Of a stretch of DNA of 64,000 bases, positions 23,623 to 33,240 are shown in pieces (the stretch's first letter is position 1; the number at the start of each line of letters is the position of its first letter). Under the pieces are notes generated by a model that was not told the origin of the DNA, did not search any database, and was given only the letters and a program-made list of their open reading frames with translations. Origin of the DNA: Symsagittifera roscoffensis (Eukaryota > Xenacoelomorpha > Acoela > Convolutidae); the NCBI RefSeq assembly GCF_963678635.1, contig NC_087062.1, forward strand, positions 66,263,415 through 66,327,414, in the 5' to 3' direction. A program made the translations under genes and the position numbers.

Positions 23623-23985
23623 CTAAAACTCGTCAAAAGCAATTTTTGAAAAACAGATAGGGCAGATGTTTTTGCTTTTCTCAATGCAATTATTGCATAC
23701 AGTAACATAAGGATGTTTAACTATCAGATGTTCACCCTTTCGTTTGTTTCTGGATAACAGTAATTGGTTGCAGATATTACAGACATCATTTTCTGTCATA
23801 TTAATTACATGAATTATCTGCCTGCAAATGGGGCAAGGAATTTTTGCGAATGGTGCACTTGCTCTTAGCTTGGGCTTACTGTAACAATTAGCGCAAACTA
23901 AATGTGGTGGTTGTGGAGGCAAGTTTTTTTGTAATTTTTTCATTTGATCGCAAAATTCAAAACATATACGACATTCAGGTGTCAT
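23623..23985 (-). CDS. double RING-like zinc protein (120 aa)
   Basis: The first ATG in frame is at 23985. Counted from a GTG two codons upstream, the zinc-ligand pattern is C7-x2-C10, H30-x2-C33-x2-C36, C53-P-I-C56, then a second unit C71-x2-C74, C99-x2-C102, C110-P-I-C113. The first unit has the same internal spacing from H30 onward as the 80-residue paralogue downstream. It also lacks the usual Cys two residues before the His. The protein is intact, with 21 bases between its stop and the next gene. A virus-style ubiquitin ligase or zinc-dependent regulator is the likeliest role. This looks like the most complete member of the family here. Confidence 0.72.
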   Translation of the reverse strand: MTPECRICFEFCDQMKKLQKNLPPQPPHLVCANCYSKPKLRASAPFAKIPCPICRQIIHVINMTENDVCNICNQLLLSRNKRKGEHLIVKHPYVTVCNNCIEKSKNICPICFSKIAFDEF

Positions 23986-25174
23986 TCTCACTGCTCATTC
24001 AATCTGGTCTAAATCGCAGGGAATGGGAAATGTTAGGCTATTTGCAAGACATAGTATTAAATGCCAGTATTTTTTGCTTGGTTTAATAATGGTGCTGTGT
24101 AGTTTAATAATGGTCCTGTGAAGGAGCGTTGGAACCCTCTAATTTGGACAAAGGTTCCTTCGTAAAAAAATATCATTCTAGTCCAAGGTACAATGTTCAC
24201 ATTCAATATTGGTAGGACAAGACTCCGGGTGATCAGATACAAAAAGAAAGAATGACCAATATCGGGAAGTGGGTAAATACAAAGTTCCTCAAGAGTACCC
24301 GTTTTGATGTATCAAACATTAACTATCATGTAAACTTGAAAATGTGGTTGTAACTCAAACGTTTTATTTATATGAATAACTGAAACTTGTGTTGGTCGTT
24401 GATATTAAACATCATTTTTTCTAATTAGAGAAAATAGGTTGATTTAAAAAAAAATGCATTTGTGTCGAAAACAAGAAAATGAATTAGTTCAAGGAAATTA
24501 AGGAGATTTCCTGGAACTGTGATTGTAGTTGATATACTGGAGTTGAGCTTACTCACATGTAAAAGATAAAAAAAAAATTTCAGAGTGTTTTTCTACTCCA
24601 ATGAGTGAGTAACGTAGGTTTGGTAACCGGATAAACAGATTACGAGAGGTTAGTGAGACCATTTGAATGGAAATCGCTGATGACTTTTGGCAGATGACTT
24701 AAGCAAGTATTCGACAAAACTAGGATATTGCTTCCTGGCTTAACAAATCGTACAATTGCTTACTGGTTTAACAAATCGTACAATAGTATTAAATGCCAGT
24801 TTTTATTAGGAGTTTTCTATTTGGTAAAAGAGTACGTGACGATTGTTGTGTTTAAATAACATGAGTTTCTGTTCAATTATTTTACTCTCAATAAATAATT
24901 TCTTCACAAGCAGTTTCGAATATGGCTGAGTTTTTATAAATAAAGATGTGAAGAATATCTTTGTATCTAGGATTGATTTGCTTTACGATAATATCGATCG
25001 TAATTTTGATTATGGTGAAAGTCGTTGATAATTAACTGTAAATGGTTATCAATTGCTACAGATGGTAAAATTCCTGTTGTTACTTTTGGGAAATGAGGAC
25101 AAGATATTACTAAGCAGAATTTTTGATTTAGTGTGTCAAGGAATTTTTATTTATCTCCAATTTTTTTTACTGGT
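23986..25174. other. long spacer in the minus-strand cluster
   Basis: About 1.2 kb without a convincing gene. It has short internal repeats: AGTATTAAATGCCAGT at about 24052 and 24786, TTAATAATGG in two adjacent copies near 24085-24115, and ACAAATCGTACAAT in two near 24750 and 24770. A lost gene or a control region are both possible. Confidence 0.4.
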
Positions 25175-25456
25175 CTAATACTTATACACAGAAGTGATTT
25201 CCTTCGAAACCGGTAATGACGACTGCTGAGCTGTTTCCTTCAAGTAAAGAACAAATAAAATCATTTTTTTGTTTGAAGAGTCAATTTCAATTCCTTCAAC
25301 AGTTTCCTCAGTATAAGTTATTATCATAAGGTGAATACAATCATTCGGTTTAGTTTTTGGTAATCTTGATGATGCTATTAATGCTGGTAGTTTGTTTGCG
25401 TAATCTGGGAGTTGAATTAAAAAACGATTGTCTCGATACAAAATTCCTACCAACAT
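25175..25456 (-). CDS. small paralogue pair, member 2 (93 aa, unknown)
   Basis: ATG-initiated, 93 residues, beginning MLVGILYRDN. It aligns along its length with the neighbour at 25467-25775: both start MLV-x-IL-x-R, share NKL near residue 20, an IA pair, an N-x2-I-x-LM-x-I-x-Y block near residues 38-49, and end in KY or near it. It starts only 10 bases after the neighbour's stop. Predicted as a small mostly beta-strand protein without signal peptide or membrane segment. Family not recognised. Its intact frame next to an intact paralogue suggests past selection. Confidence 0.6.
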   Translation of the reverse strand: MLVGILYRDNRFLIQLPDYANKLPALIASSRLPKTKPNDCIHLMIITYTEETVEGIEIDSSNKKMILFVLYLKETAQQSSLPVSKEITSVYKY

Positions 25457-25466
25457 TTAAATGTTT

Positions 25467-25775
25467 TTATTCAAGTAAATTTTTTGTATCGTGGTATTTT
25501 CTCACACAAAAATGAACTCCTTCTGAAGTAATTTTTATGATAGCAGAATCGTTACTTTGAAGAAACGAACAGATATAATTATATTTTGGATTCGATTTTT
25601 CAATGACAGCTTCATGAATCACTTTTCCTGGATAAACAATTAGCATGAGGCGTATAAAATTATTGGTTATTAATTGAGGTACGTCAACAGCTGCTATTCG
25701 TGTAAACAGTTTATTTGTAAGTGTGGGAAATTTAATTGGTAAAAGAACTTGTCTGTCTAAAATATCGACTAGCAT
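25467..25775 (-). CDS. small paralogue pair, member 1 (102 aa, unknown)
   Basis: ATG-initiated, 102 residues, beginning MLVDILDRQV. It is the upstream partner of the 93-residue gene, with which it shares the N-terminal MLV-x-IL-x-R, NKL, IA and IRLM-x-I-x-Y features. Identity is modest, so the duplication is not recent, yet both frames are open. No catalytic motif or membrane segment is visible. The 10-bp spacing is far tighter than normal for animal genes and points to a viral or Maverick-type origin. Function unknown. Confidence 0.6.
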   Translation of the reverse strand: MLVDILDRQVLLPIKFPTLTNKLFTRIAAVDVPQLITNNFIRLMLIVYPGKVIHEAVIEKSNPKYNYICSFLQSNDSAIIKITSEGVHFCVRKYHDTKNLLE

Positions 25776-26105
25776 TTAGTCTATGGGGATGCACAGATTT
25801 CTTGAGGGAATTCTGAAATAGAAAATTGTTGCCTTAGATTGGTGTTATAGTTTTGTTGTTGTTGGTTGGATGAGAGATTGTTGTGCTAGAGATCGTTCCT
25901 ATTATATTGTTCTGTACTAAATGTTTATTTTGGTTATTTAGGTCTGGGTATAAGCCAGGTTCGTTTCATGAATCTGGTGACAAAAAGGGTACTACAGGCT
26001 CATTTCACTCTACCATAGGTATTGAAGCAGTGCTTTCTTGGTAAGTATTTTGATTATGATTTGCTGTCGTATTTGTTTTGTCTTGAGTTTCGCAAAGCTG
26101 ATAAT

Positions 26106-26987
26106 TCAAGATCCGAGTTTTCGATTGAGAAAATGGAAATAAACTGATAGAACGAAAAAGTTATACGTTGCACCTAATATTATCTTCCAGAAGCTCATAG
26201 TACGATTTGTTAGCTTAGTGATTTCCAACGCTTTAATAATTGTTACTATTACTTCTAGCAGGAATTTGAAAAAAAAACAGGCAAAATAAATTCGGATTTT
26301 CTCTAAGAAAAAAGCGACAAAACCGAATGTTCCGATGAAATTTTTTACAAAAAATCCCGGTGAAAACAGAGAATCTAGATAAATTTTTTGGTTTAAACCC
26401 ATTCTGGCGGTTAAAGCGTCGGAATTTGCATAATCCATATGTCGATTGTGGAGAACAAATCTGGTAATTTTTTTGAGAATAGATGTTGATGCTGTGTTAT
26501 GAATAATGTTATCCCAAAATGCTTTTAATTGTTTTGGGGTATACATGACTGCGCGTCTCGTATCGTATATGGGAAATTCCGTAATATGGCCTATATCTTG
26601 TGGAGCGAACATTAACGGAGTCTTGAAAGGTATTGGAGCCGGCATTATTTGGTACCAAGATAATTTATCATCTAAATAATTTTGAAAGGCATTTTTGTAG
26701 CCACCAACGCAATGTATTTCGTTGACAAAAGGAAAAGTTTAGCGGGTAATAGGGTCGACAAACATTGTAAAAGATCGGTATTCGATCAAAGCATTTTTTG
26801 AGAACTTTAGGAGGTGAACATTTTTAGGGCAGTGATACAGCCAGCCAACTGCTCCATCGGTGTCCAAAAATTTAGAGCGGTTGCCAGTTAGCATGTATCC
26901 TGCAAGCCTGATATTTCGTAAGGCTAACATCATTATTGTTAGAATTTGTGTTCTTTCGAGTTCACATTGATTCTGTAAAAATGTCAT
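26106..26987 (-). pseudogene. C-terminal part of a viral-type membrane glycoprotein, broken by TAA
   Basis: One minus-strand frame runs from the ATG at 26987 to 26106 and is interrupted only by a TAA at 26739-26741. The upstream piece contains QCELERTQ, an LAGYMLTGNRSKF segment and ends in FVDPITR. The downstream piece continues with IHCVGGY and a conserved-looking block FPIYDTRRAV. It then has TPKQLKAFWDNI and a long hydrophobic region (residues about 106-140 of the 179-residue downstream part), followed by a second one at about 153-172, suitable for membrane anchoring. The features recall the ectodomain base and stem of class III-like envelope glycoproteins carried by invertebrate retroelements, chuvirus-like insertions and nematode Mavericks. 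That assignment is from memory of the family and only moderately secure. It heads the minus-strand cluster. Confidence 0.5.
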
Positions 26988-27024
26988 TTCAGAATATCTG
27001 AGTTGTTAAGCATTGAAGTACATT

Positions 27025-27116
27025 ATGTAATCTAAATTTGCAATCAATTTCATCGGTACCATGTAATCTAAATTTGCAATCAATTTCATCGGTTCGTAAT
27101 CAATTTCATCGGTACC
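27025..27116. repeat. local tandem repeat inside the broken glycoprotein gene
   Basis: ATGTAATCTAAATTTGCAAT with trailing CAATTTCATCGGTACC is repeated at 27025 and 27061, with a third partial copy from about 27094. It lies in the region where the glycoprotein frame is lost and probably contributed to that loss. Confidence 0.85.
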
Positions 27117-27336
27117 TACATGGCGCCAAAGAGGATCCCGATTTTTATGGAGGAATGAAAAATTTCCTGATCCCAGAGGATAGTTCAGAGGTTTTACTCT
27201 TATTTAATCGTTCTCATTTATTTGCCTTTGATAGTAATTTCTAAAAAGATATAAAGCTACTGGTTTGCTGCAGACTTGTTGCTGCTTATTGTAAACGCGA
27301 ATTTTTAAGTCTAAGCCGCCATTGGGTGCCGATCCC

Positions 27337-27540
27337 TCACTCAGTATACTTGCGCATTTTCGTTTTTTGAGAAAACAATTTTGTGACTACGCAATTTTCG
27401 GGCATGTCCCATGTGTGAGCATAAGGGTCTAATGATGTGGATTTGCATCCGCTTTCGAGTACTGTGCATGGTAATAGGATACCGTAAGGATTTTGTACTT
27501 GTTTTGTTTCTAGATTTATTTTGAGTTTAACTTTCTGCAT
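27337..27540 (-). pseudogene. upstream fragment of the same glycoprotein
   Basis: A 67-codon minus-strand frame containing LLPCTVLESGCKSTSLDPYA and a W-x-P-x-NCV motif with paired cysteines, typical of a disulfide-bonded ectodomain. It is in a different frame from the 26106-26987 segment. The 350 bases between hold only short open pieces in several frames plus a local tandem repeat, so the gene is broken between the two fragments. Upstream of 27540 the frame closes quickly and no signal peptide region is found, so the N-terminal part of the gene is missing or moved. Confidence 0.45.
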
Positions 27541-28165
27541 AAGTGTTTCATAGCTATAATGTTTTACCTAAACTCTATAGCTATTTTTACAAAAGCGCGC
27601 GGATCATTAACGACTGATAAATTGCACTTCAAACTCTCAATTGAAAGAACAACAATTCGGAAATTCCAGAATCGGTCTTTTCCAAACGCTGAAACAAAAT
27701 CAGTTTTGCTCGAATCAATCTAAAACTCACTCAGCTCTCTCAGAAATTAAATTCAGCCATCAAAACACACTCTACGAAAAACATTTAAGTGATCACAAAC
27801 TCAAAAAAAGTGTGTCAATGACATACATTCAATGCGAAAAATGAATCGAAAGACAGACGACAGAAATTTTTTTTACAAGCGGATTCATTCCAGATGATGT
27901 TAAGACTTTGGAACCTCCGGGCAGAAAGGTCGAACAAACATCAAACTGGCACCCTCGGTGGCATAAACGACCACTATCCGCCAGTAAACAAAAACCAACA
28001 GACACCACCACTTCATCACCAAAGGAAACGCCCGAGAACTGCTTTCCTCGAGGCCATCGACAAAGAATTTCCCAAAAATCATATTCAGCGAAGACGCGAC
28101 AAAAACACAGACACCAACCACAAGTGAAGACGACATAAGCCGTCCAAACCGAAGACTACAAAGCA

Positions 28166-28420
28166 ATGGCAGACACACAAACCGATAATCCGCAACCAGA
28201 GACGAACGATCACTGCGTGAGCCGGGTCAACCCCAACATTACCATTCAGGAGGAATGTGCAGCAAACGAGGAACCCCCCACAATGACCAACAAGCAACTC
28301 GAGGCAAGGCAACAGATGATCACGATGGGTATAGTGGCCACAAACAGTAAGGCAACAACGACGGAATCAGAAGAGACACCCCTCTGTTTCGTAAAAAACA
28401 ACAAGAGATTCTTGCCGTAA
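28166..28420 (+). pseudogene. gag-like N-terminal remnant (84 aa)
   Basis: An ATG-initiated frame of hydrophilic, Thr/Glu/Asn-rich composition, ending just before sequence that corresponds to the region upstream of an integrase. No zinc knuckle or other Gag hallmark is left, so the Gag label rests on position only. It could instead be a chance frame in the leader. The downstream join to integrase sequence within about 30 bases shows that the intervening retroelement genes were deleted. Confidence 0.35.
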
Positions 28421-28429
28421 GCTTCCTTG

Positions 28430-29250
28430 CCGCCGCAACCAGAAAATACAGAAATTTGAGACCACTCGTCAATTTTGTTAAAAAAACGGGATTGGGAATC
28501 GATTAAGTCCTCAAACGGCTAGTATTGGTACAACGTACGCAACCGATTACACGTCCGTGAGGACTGCCTGCCCATTGACGAACGTATCGTCGTTCCTACA
28601 CAGCTGCGTCAGACAGTGCTCGACAGCCTACATTTCACATTCCATCTTCAGAGCCTACACATCCAGGATCTGCCGCCATGCTGGATCTATTTCAACATGT
28701 ATGGTTCCCGCACATACATCGTTCTATTGTCTAGCTGACGCAAAGCTGCAAGCATTGTACAGAACAAGGTAGAAACCTCATCCCTATATTAGGAAAGAAA
28801 CACTCATTCCAAATGGAACCTGTTGTAGAACCTGATGAGGAGGTACAATTAGACTTTGCCGGCCCCTTCCTGATGAGCAAAATTAGAACGCTTTCATCTT
28901 AGTTGCAATAGATAGATGGTCAAAATTCTGCACAGCAAAAATTGTCTCAAATACCTTGGCGGATGTCGCCATAAAATTCATGCAACGATATATTTCGAAC
29001 AATGGGATACCATGGCGACTACAATGTGACCAAGCCCAAACATTTCGAGCCAAAAAATTCCAACTTTTTTGTAGTACAAACAACGTAAAATTACTATTCG
29101 CACCGGTAGATGATCATAGAGCCATAGGGGTAGTAGAAAGAATGATACAAACATTAAAACGTAGGCTAGGGGCAATGAGAACATATCAGTCCAACGCACC
29201 GTACAAACTAGCATTTGATGGAGCCGAAATATTAAAATTTTACGAATAAC
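28430..29250 (+). pseudogene. gypsy-type integrase, zinc and catalytic core domains, frameshifted
   Basis: The decayed HHCC region is recognisable at about 28540-28780 in more than one frame, with paired Cys in KHCTEQ. Next come LDFAGPF (first catalytic Asp, about 28852), then after a frameshift near 28883 the stretch VAIDRWSKF. The frame from 28956 holds LQCDQAQTF (second Asp) and, 35 residues later, HRAIGVVERM (catalytic Glu). The D-35-E spacing is exact. KRRLGAM follows. These residues bind metal and join retroelement cDNA to the target. At least three frame breaks show that the gene no longer works. Confidence 0.85.
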
Positions 29251-29824
29251 ACCACACGGCGTAACAAAAATCTCACCATTCGAAGCACACATGAGTAGAA
29301 AGCCAAATACTCTTTTACCCAACATGGCAACAACTAGCTCACCTAATAAACTGAATTGGGAAAATGCCACACACGCATGTTTAGATCGAAAGAACCTCAC
29401 AAAGCCGCCTCAACCAGCAGAAACTATGCACGACTTGCAACAATGGTCTGAGGACGAGGTATCAGTAAACCGACGCTCACAGATTGCACCAAAAACTCCA
29501 GGAACGATCAAACCAACAACACAACTGACATCAGGTGCACAATCTAATAGAGTCATAGACATAAGTAAGGATAATCTGAATACAAGGAACAAAAGGATAC
29601 AGGCACCAATTGACAGAAATATTAAAAAGCGATTAGATCAAGTGGCGAGAAAAACAATCCGAGTGGCTACTAAGATGAAGGACCGTAAAATATTCGACCA
29701 AAAACACAAAACTATTGACAGGAAAATTTTAACGTACACACCACTTACAGCATGGGTGCAATCATTCGGGAAACAACCCAGAGTATTAAAAATAGTGTTG
29801 TTGCAGTTTTTCTTAATCCTTTAA
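29251..29824 (+). pseudogene. integrase C-terminal region
   Basis: A frame of 177 codons from the ATG at 29291, preceded in the same frame by HGVTKISPFEAHMSRKPN. This matches the SPFE-x-M-x-G/RKP motif after the core of gypsy-type integrases. The remainder is Thr/Lys/Arg-rich and hydrophilic, as in the poorly conserved C-terminal tail that contacts DNA. It is in a different frame from the core domain, so one frameshift lies near 29240. Confidence 0.65.
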
Positions 29825-30092
29825 TCTACGGACCGTGCCGACCTTCACGGTTAAATTATTATGTCGCGTACAAATCCGCAAAGAGAACAGGACCTTGTTT
29901 ACGTTTTTTATAAATCGAATACCCAAATGCGCCCCAACACAAAATTTTCAAAAAAGGATATGGAAACAGGACTAACAAGGAAAATGACGGGAAAGGAACA
30001 GGTAGCAGACAATCGAGAATAGTCGAACCAAACGACGGGCCAAACCGACTGGACAAAGAACAGGCGGACGCCACTGCAAGAAACCTCGAGGA

Positions 30093-30742
30093 ATGAGCCT
30101 AAACACGATAGAAAAACTCAGCGCAACACAAGCCACGACAAAAGCCACGACAAAGGACACAACCGTGTCAAGCGAAACGGATAGCAATCGTTCATCGACG
30201 GCATCAGGAACATCCACGCCATCACCAAACAAGTTGAACCAAAATAAAACTCCGCCAGCAACAACTCAGCAAATACGATACCGTCAGTTTGTCACCGTCA
30301 ATCAACATTGGCGAAAGCTTTGGGTGTCCCTATTCTGATCAACACGATCGACGAAGCAAAAAGCGATAAACAGCCATTAAGATTTAACATCGACTCGCGG
30401 CCAGAACAACCAACATCGCTGTCAAAACCGAGCCTGAAATGCCTAATTCAGGAAATGGTTTTTCTGACAAGGCACCCGAATATCAGGCCTGCTTGAAATT
30501 ACTTGAGGCGATTAGTCCTAAAAGTACGGACAAGAAAAAGGAAGAAATCATAGACTTTGCCTCACCAGCCGACAGTCCTGACATGAACTTTTATTTCTCG
30601 AAATGAAGAAAACGGGAAAAGCAGCGGACAACATAACAGACGACACAACACACGAGGAAAATGAAAAGCAGGAAGACGACAATAACAGCAACGAGGAAAC
30701 AAAGGAAAAAGAGAATAACAATGTCAACTGAAGGAAATAGAT
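30093..30742 (+). pseudogene. unknown 3' coding region of the LTR element
   Basis: Overlapping short frames carry Thr/Ser-rich sequence (30093-30338), then VPILINTIDEAKSDK (from about 30325), then a third frame with LKLLEAISPKSTDKK and DSPDMNFYFSK (about 30487-30605). The last segment resembles 60481-60610 (CKKLLDTIKS, then PMNFFYGK), so a related element once carried the same reading frame. No envelope or Gag signature is visible; its role is unknown. Confidence 0.45.
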
Positions 30743-30842
30743 GTGGAGGCACCAGTCCCCAAGGGACTATAAACTCAAAGTTAAAAAACTGTTTGGAGGC
30801 ACCAGTCCCGAAGGGATTATAAACTCAAAGTTAAAAAAACTA
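30743..30842. repeat. two 50-bp direct repeats before the polypurine tract
   Basis: GGAGGCACCAGTCCC begins at 30745 and again at 30795. Each copy has a small stem (GTCCC-aaG/cG-GGGAC-like) followed by TATAAACTCAAAGTTAAAAAA. Similar duplications just inside the 3' LTR are common in gypsy elements. Confidence 0.9.
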
Positions 30843-30860
30843 TTCGTTTCTCTTCCCGCT

Positions 30861-30870
30861 GAAGGGGGAG
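30861..30870 (+). promoter_or_regulatory. polypurine tract
   Basis: GAAGGGGGAG sits immediately before the LTR start TGTCAT. It is the expected RNase H-resistant primer for plus-strand DNA synthesis in an LTR retroelement. Confidence 0.8.
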
Positions 30871-31125
30871 TGTCATTCGGTACGGATGAATATACTTAGC
30901 ATCATTGATGCATACCTTTATGTTTGACCCATTGATATAAATTCAATAACATGTTTGGTCAGTTGACCTTGTACGGCTGTACGCCGAAGTTAAAACAAGA
31001 GCAATAGCTCAGACGATAATTTATAATTCTTAAGAACAGCGGTTTATATCGAACTCACAACAAAGGTTCCGTTTATCAATCCGTTCGGATTCGATATACT
31101 CACGTTCATACATTGAGGTATGACA
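30871..31125 (+). repeat. 3' long terminal repeat (255 bp)
   Basis: It starts TGTCAT and ends ATGACA, a 6-bp inverted terminal pair with the canonical TG...CA ends, and directly follows a polypurine tract. It would supply promoter and polyadenylation signals. The base string after it is CAAGT, a candidate target-site duplication that cannot be tested because no 5' LTR is present in the window. Confidence 0.8.
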
Positions 31126-33240
31126 CAAGTAATGATAGAAGTTTTTTTTGTGTGTCTAAAGCTTGAGTACGAAGCGAGGAAACGCTACCACGCATCTGAA
31201 GTGCTTTTCGAGAAAACACATTTAAGATCTCCAGGTAGTGAGCCGTCCACTGTTTCCACTTAATTGCAAAACGATGTTAAGTAGTAAACGCGCTCTCAAT
31301 ATGTAAGGTGCGTCAAGTCCAACTAGTTTGAATACGAACAATACAAAAATTGATCCGGGAAGTTGCTTGATGGAGCTCTTTAACTCACCACTTACAACTA
31401 ATGAGTGTTTTGTGTGCGATCCCATTTCATCAAACCTGGCACATATGATGACGTGTTGGAACCTATTGAAATTTTGTTGTGCTCAAGAGTTGTCCCTGCT
31501 GCGGGCTCAGTGTTTCAGCAAGCCCAGGAGCAATAATTATAAGCTTAGATAACTTAAAAACACCAAGTAACAGTAAAGCAACCGAATCAGCTGGGCTCTC
31601 AAGGAAACCGAGATAACCATCCATGTAAAAAGTTTTGTAATACTGCGGAAGCCATTTTTAGATTTTTGGCCTGCTTGTCTTTTGCTTTTTGCTGAAGAAA
31701 AAACTTAGCGCGTGTCACTGAATCGCGGGCATAGATTATATGTCGTGTAAATTGAAACAACTCCGTATCTGATGTAGACTTTTCCAGACATGAGAAACAG
31801 AGAGACTGTTGATCCGATACCAGGGTATCAAGTAGATGGAACATGCCTTCTTTTTTTCACTGATAAGCACGATAGCGCTTGCGTTGAAGCGGAAAGTTCG
31901 AGGTTGTTTTTGTTAGTTTTTGTTAGTGAGTTTCAACTCAGTCTTCTGTAATTGATTTTTAAAGTCATTTAAGGAAGAAGATAATCTCATGTTAGTGCAG
32001 AGTTTTCGACTAACCAACAGCCGCTGCTGTTCAGGATTTTTTAGACGCTGCTGATCCGGATGAATCATTGGGAGGTTTCTTAGAAAGTTTATTCCAAGAA
32101 GATGACTTAATAGTGTAAGTTTTAAAGTTTGGAAGCTAATTTTGATCTACCTCTGCAGCAACAATTAATTCCATTTCTAAGAAATTTTACTTCTGAGGAC
32201 TTCTATGGAAATTGTTTTTTGATCTAAAACCCCAAAACATAACCCCATAAAACATTTCAGGATTTTTGAATTGGTGTATTACCTTTAAAACTGGAGCAAT
32301 TTCATTTTCTACGTTTTTTAACCTCAGATGAAAAGCAGATTTTGCTCATTGCTAACTAATACTGTTGCCGCACCAAAAAAGTTGGCAAACTGCCTAAATT
32401 TAAACTCTTCTGACTTCTGTTTGGTAGCACTTGCTTGTATTTTTTCATAAGCTTCAGATTTGTACTGTAATCATTCGTTAAACTCCAGTAATGTGGCGTG
32501 GTTTAAGTTACATTTAACTGTTTGAATCGACCAAGATGCTTTCACATTTAGTCACAGAAAGCTTAGCTAGAAGTGTGACACTTTCACAATCTTGTTTCTA
32601 AATAAAGGACTTAAACACTCCACCGAGGCTAGATATTGTTCAGGTGAACCCTATTATGAAGAGTTATGCGTACGCAAAAGGAACAACGTATCCATATGGG
32701 CACTTATTCAGTGTTCGGTTGACCAATTTCACACTGGAAGGTACTAATTGCATCTTTAGACATAGCTACGCTATACGCGCAAAATGGAATTTAAACCATA
32801 GGAGTCACCAGTGTTTTCAATTTTGTCAGTCTCACTTCATTGCTCAGGATATCGTTAGATTCAATTGCACTGTAAGTTTGCCCATACTAGTCACGCCATT
32901 GTAATGTATTGTCGTTATATTGTAATAGTTGACCTTAGTCTTCTAGTCCCTTGAAAATTACTGGGACGGGTAGTGGTCTTGTCTGTGATTCAGTGCCTGA
33001 TGGATAGTAATCAGGTATAGGTCGCAGCGGTACGAAAGACAAAGCAGGGGTGTATGGGACAGTAATGGGCGCTGCGGGGCGTAAAAGACGGCCTGTAGAA
33101 TTGGTGATTCTATTGTATTACATGCTATAGTAACCTGAGCGTAAGATTGATTGATTCGTCATTAAGTTAAGTAGTAGAGCAAACAAAGAGTAGAGTTCAA
33201 ATAGTTTTCCCTTCGAAGATATCGTCCCTCTGATGCCAAA
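31126..33240. other. unassigned, GC-richer than the flanks
   Basis: About 2.1 kb without a recognisable gene. Two open frames have protein-like composition: 31599-31844 on the minus strand (81 codons, with LCFSCLEK) and 32644-32904 on the plus strand (86 codons, with six Cys and His pairs such as HQCFQFCQSHF). Neither has a motif I can name, and both could be exons of a degraded gene or chance. TTTTTGTTAG is repeated in tandem at 31908-31927. Confidence 0.35.

Larger units (their letters stand above)
28150..31125 (+). mobile_element. internally deleted Ty3/gypsy-type LTR retrotransposon
   Basis: The plus-strand element has a short gag-like frame, an integrase with HHCC and D-35-E features, a further coding region, a polypurine tract (30861-30870) and a 3' LTR (30871-31125). 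Protease, reverse transcriptase and RNase H are absent, so most of pol has been deleted between about 28420 and 28450. No 5' LTR was found upstream; the left limit given is approximate. Several frameshifts and stops show that it is dead. Base composition is clearly richer in C and A on the plus strand than the flanks, which helps delimit it. Confidence 0.8.

Noticed and set aside
27118-27137. TGGCGCC after TACA, resembling an LTR end followed by a tRNA primer-binding site
   Set aside because: The preceding bases do not match the 3' LTR at 30871-31125 and fall in a local tandem repeat inside the glycoprotein pseudogene.
27894-28312. Several overlapping frames on both strands just left of the gypsy gag-like frame
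   Set aside because: They arise from low-stop, C/A-rich retroelement leader sequence. At most one frame can be real and none has a motif.
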